Assembly (NCBI GenBank): GCA_964628285.1
Contig: CAZVNP010000001.1
Coordinates: 62,001 to 126,000, forward strand
Source of the DNA: JAPLDP01 sp964628285
GTDB lineage: Bacteria > Bacteroidota > Bacteroidia > Bacteroidales > JAGONC01
DNA: 64,000 bases
Reading direction: 5' to 3'
Shown here: positions 62,901 through 64,000 of the stretch, piece by piece
How positions within the stretch are numbered: position 1 is the stretch's first letter
Layout of the letters: the number at the start of each line of letters is the position of its first letter
Program-made: the position numbers and the translations under genes
The notes under the pieces: generated by a model
Told to the model about the DNA's origin: nothing
Databases searched by the model: none
The model's input: only the letters and a program-made list of their open reading frames with translations

Positions 62901-63273
62901 CCTGTACGGCATAACCCAGAGCCTTCTTTTCACGGGTGATACCCAAGGCCGTGACGACAATACCTTCGATGCTCAGAATATCAGGTTCCAGAGCGACATC
63001 CAGGGTGTTGTTCGTACCTATAGGAAGTTCCTGGGTTACCCTTCCAACATAAGAGAAGACTAATGTTTTGGCATCCCGCGGGAGGGTCAGCTCATACTTG
63101 CCTTCAACATTGGTGGTAGTACCGGTGGTGGTGTTCTTGACGACTACCGTAACCCCCGGTATTGGTGAACCATCCTCAGAACTGGTGACCTTGCCCGAGA
63201 TGGTTCTTTGTGCATTAACAGCCTGCATTCCTATAAAAAATAAAAGTGCAAGCAAAAGGGTAAATTGTCTCAT
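59959..63273 (-). CDS. SusC/RagA-family TonB-linked outer-membrane transporter
   Basis: A 1104-residue TonB-dependent transporter for large nutrients. A signal peptide (about 1-21, AVNAQ) precedes a carboxypeptidase-regulatory-like domain (about 22-105, ISGKVTSSEDGSPIPGVTVVV). The SusC-signature region ALGITREKKALGYAVQ follows, then a plug (about 120-240, NSLSGKVAGVQV and AALYGSRAANGVVLITTK) and a long barrel ending TMGIKLRFTF. No STN domain is present, so no direct anti-sigma signalling is expected. The ATG at 63273 is chosen; the longer frame begins with TTG. It pairs with the SusD-like lipoprotein gene immediately downstream. Confidence 0.95.
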   Translation of the reverse strand: MRQFTLLLALLFFIGMQAVNAQRTISGKVTSSEDGSPIPGVTVVVKNTTTGTTTNVEGKYELTLPRDAKTLVFSYVGRVTQELPIGTNNTLDVALEPDILSIEGIVVTALGITREKKALGYAVQDVTGDDINAAKETNIVNSLSGKVAGVQVINASGAVGSSARITIRGNNSFGNNQPLFVVDGVPISNYSTEVNQYASTNFSGSTEYTGVDFGNAAMDIDPDNIESISVLKGANAAALYGSRAANGVVLITTKSSKRGAAKGIGVTFTTSYEMNQVSYLPLYQNKYGQGYAGDEYLYHEYTGKNAYDDLAAYQAWCLENSFSYYDGKWGGVNDGMDESWGPRLDIGLQIPQFDSPLVDPNDPTQGHVPAPWVSQPNNIKDFFVTGGIFDNNLSLVGGSENANARLSLSSYNETGAIPNTDLKRYTVNFSGNVNLSKRLSANAVITYVTNRSDNLPGNGYDENNIMQSLGSWFGRQVNMTDLKDHWTELNAFGDPYNWNSNYHNNPYWSVNNNTTSRTRNRVLGNVNLTYKITDWFSVMGRIGTDTYDESRKHVCHDQSIESTSGGFFWQNSRVETETNADLIFTIDKQLSEDFGLQATLGANYRNNKYTFVNWMANELTVPNLYTIGNVKGNATVTQYDAEKEIHSVYGSISLSFRRMLYLDITGRTDWSSTLPKDNWSYFYPSYSLSWVFTETFDISPSILSFGKIRGSYAQVGNDTDPYQLSPAYSADASPFNGVGLYFYTRTIPPLGLMPEKTNSYEIGTDLKFLNNRLGVDYTYYNKSTFNQILAVNISRSSGFSSMRLNAGQIDNWGHELMVTGVILKSTGGLNWEINLNWSKNHNKVVELYGELQAYQIVASWQGVTIEARPGEPYGVIRGRGFTYDDNGNIIIKSNGLPQSSATPVNIGNIEPDWLGGVRNTFRWKNLSFSFLIDMRKGGDIFSVTDWFGAYAGVTKETAEDIEGDHVKPAGDPNEIRRDGVIIEGVQIDEQGNSIPNTTVVSAEDFYESYWGLQQYSIIDGSFGKLREVIIDYQLPDEWMNKTKFIKSCDISLYGRNLALLWRSKSNDVRIDPETGFGTTNNGVGLEQYQLPPTRTMGIKLRFTF

Positions 63274-63520
63274 AGTCTGCAATTTTTGGTTAGTAATACT
63301 GTTAAAGTAGATATTTGATTTTTGTCAATAATTAGGTAATAAATTAATGAAAAGATTTATTCCCCCATAAATTAGCAGCCAAATTATGAAAATGAAGCGA
63401 AATTCCAAAATAAATTGAATGAAAATTTAGAACGAAATTTATAATAAATTGAAATTAAACTGACTTTTAAGATTTTATAAAGAGTAAATTTTCTCATAAT
63501 CGATGGTTTTTGTTAGTAAT
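63255..63520 (-). repeat. Diverged direct repeat of the susC start region
   Basis: Copy B (63255-63297) spans the susC start codon: ATTACTAAC, an A-rich stretch, then an ATG that begins Met-Arg-Gln-Phe-Thr-Leu. Copy A (63479-63520), about 220 bases upstream, has the same ATTACTAAC, an A-rich stretch one base shorter, and an ATG that begins Met-Arg-Lys-Phe-Thr-Leu. The 20-base core from TATGAGA to CTTT matches at 18 positions. After that the copies diverge. Confidence 0.75.
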
Positions 63521-63674
63521 TTAGTTGTTTAACAGAATTACAATCAAAATTTTTATTAAATATACAAAAAAGATAAATAGCAATCCGTTACTCCCCCGGA
63601 AAAGAGGCTCTAAGATACGCAATTTCTTAAGGATATTTTATAAAAAAATAAAAAAAATAATTTTACCTTAACAT
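63274..63674. other. AT-rich region between hutH and susC
   Basis: About 400 very AT-rich bases containing the hutH terminator, the duplicated susC leader with a 37-codon minus-strand frame (63384-63497), and the likely susC promoter. On the minus strand a TTGACA-like box followed 17 bases later by a TTAACA-like box lies just upstream of susC, but a clean TAnnTTTG is absent. Confidence 0.5.
63384..63497 (-). CDS. Possible 37-residue leader peptide or susC start remnant
   Basis: Frame starting with the copy-A ATG: Met-Arg-Lys-Phe-Thr-Leu, continuing basic and aromatic to WNFASFS before a TAA. Its first six codons and its upstream bases match the susC start. It is not a convincing export signal. 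It could be a leader peptide whose translation affects susC, or the decayed start of an older susC copy. Confidence 0.3.
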   Translation of the reverse strand: MRKFTLYKILKVSLISIYYKFRSKFSFNLFWNFASFS

Positions 63675-63684
63675 TTAATTAAGG
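63641..63684 (-). terminator. Terminator of hutH
   Basis: CCTTAA (63666-63671) and TTAAGG (63679-63684) form a six-pair stem overlapping the hutH stop codon. On the minus strand it is followed by a long T-rich stretch (63641-63664). The stem is AT-rich, but the U-tract is strong. Confidence 0.45.
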
Positions 63685-64000
63685 TTGCCCGTAATTCGCT
63701 CTACTTCTTCAAGGATTTCGCATGATTTGACCAATTCTTTCATCGTGGTATGATCATCATACAGAGGGCGATCCTCATCGAGAAAAGCGACATGGCGACG
63801 GATGACCTCGCGTGCCTTGGCGGTGCCGCGGCCGAAAGTATAATCGCGGAAATCAAGGGCCTGGGCTGCAGCCATAAATTCGATGCCCAGCACTCCATAG
63901 GCATTGTCCAGTATTTGAAAATTCTTTATGGCCGTGTTCATACCCATCGAAACGAAATCTTCCTGGTCGGCTGCAGCCGGGATGGATTGAATGGATGCGG
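63675..64000 (-). CDS. hutH: Histidine ammonia-lyase, C-terminal part (continues beyond window)
   Basis: Deaminates histidine to urocanate, the first step of histidine degradation. Only the last ~107 residues are in the window. The segment SIPAAADQEDFVSMGMNTA is the conserved C-terminal motif of the aromatic amino-acid lyase family and matches HutH. The IEFMAAAQALDFRDYTFGRG segment also fits. The MIO-forming Ala-Ser-Gly lies outside. The frame is open to the right edge, so an ATG at 63947 is only internal. Tyrosine or phenylalanine lyases/mutases of the same fold are less likely alternatives. Confidence 0.9.
   Translation of the reverse strand, partial: ASIQSIPAAADQEDFVSMGMNTAIKNFQILDNAYGVLGIEFMAAAQALDFRDYTFGRGTAKAREVIRRHVAFLDEDRPLYDDHTTMKELVKSCEILEEVERITGNLN

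Noticed and set aside
1..64000. CRISPR arrays, insertion sequences, integrases, phage genes, toxin-antitoxin pairs or rRNA genes.
   Set aside because: None seen on either strand; the gene content is housekeeping and metabolic throughout, apart from the surface-protein and SusCD loci.

Overview
The window is a 64 kb chromosomal segment of a member of the Bacteroidota. The evidence is a SusC/SusD pair, a protein with a type IX secretion (gliding-motility type) C-terminal domain, a DUF4271 gene beside hemD-rnpA-yidD, the RSH-Fur-PurA gene order, a DUF2723 glycosyltransferase, a GIN-domain protein, and a recurring TAnnTTTG -7 promoter element. I see no phage, insertion sequence, integrase or CRISPR array. 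Base composition looks even, so this reads as core genome with a few lineage-specific loci. A T9SS-type cargo, indolepyruvate oxidoreductase, histidine ammonia-lyase and acetate-handling enzymes fit an environmental, peptide/amino-acid-using or fermentative lineage. Class or genus cannot be fixed from this piece.

Layout. 1-7.2 kb: 3' part of a short-chain dehydrogenase, exported M28 aminopeptidase, GtrA-like membrane protein, cytidine deaminase, O-antigen-ligase-like membrane protein, S41 processing protease. 7.2-9.5 kb: minus-strand DUF4271-hemD-rnpA-yidD cluster. 9.5-18.1 kb: an acetate block with outer-membrane porin, AMP-forming acetyl-CoA synthetase, SatP-like acetate transporter and an ADP-forming acyl-CoA synthetase fused to a GNAT domain on the minus strand, and acetate kinase divergent on the plus strand. 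18-24 kb: yebC, an ECF sigma / anti-sigma-like / GIN-barrel operon, lepA. 24.3-28.4 kb: a 1371-residue dikinase-like protein with ATP-grasp and phosphohistidine domains but no PEP-binding barrel. 28.6-36.6 kb: gapA, a T9SS-sorted surface protein, then rsh-fur-purA. 36.6-41.6 kb: infB, nusA, rimP and tRNA-Gln, all on the minus strand.

41.9-48.7 kb: DUF2723 mannosyltransferase-like protein, lgt, dprA, rsgA, dtd. 48.7-54.7 kb: TonB-dependent receptor, icd-citrate synthase pair, ACP phosphodiesterase-like gene. 54.8-58.3 kb: iorA-iorB and an M23 peptidase. 58.4-63.3 kb: an isolated SusC-SusD pair, preceded by a 400-bp AT-rich region that holds a diverged second copy of the susC start region. The window ends inside hutH.

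How the genes fit together: the acetate block covers outer-membrane entry, inner-membrane uptake, high-affinity activation (Acs), and a possible reversible ADP-forming route whose fused acetyltransferase could also modify Acs. Acetate kinase gives a third route. Citrate synthase and isocitrate dehydrogenase carry the acetyl unit onward, and IorAB and HutH feed amino-acid carbon in. The most unusual items are the PEP-domain-less dikinase, the ADP-ligase/GNAT fusion beside its likely target, the duplicated-module anti-sigma-like protein with the GIN-barrel fusion, and the duplicated susC leader.
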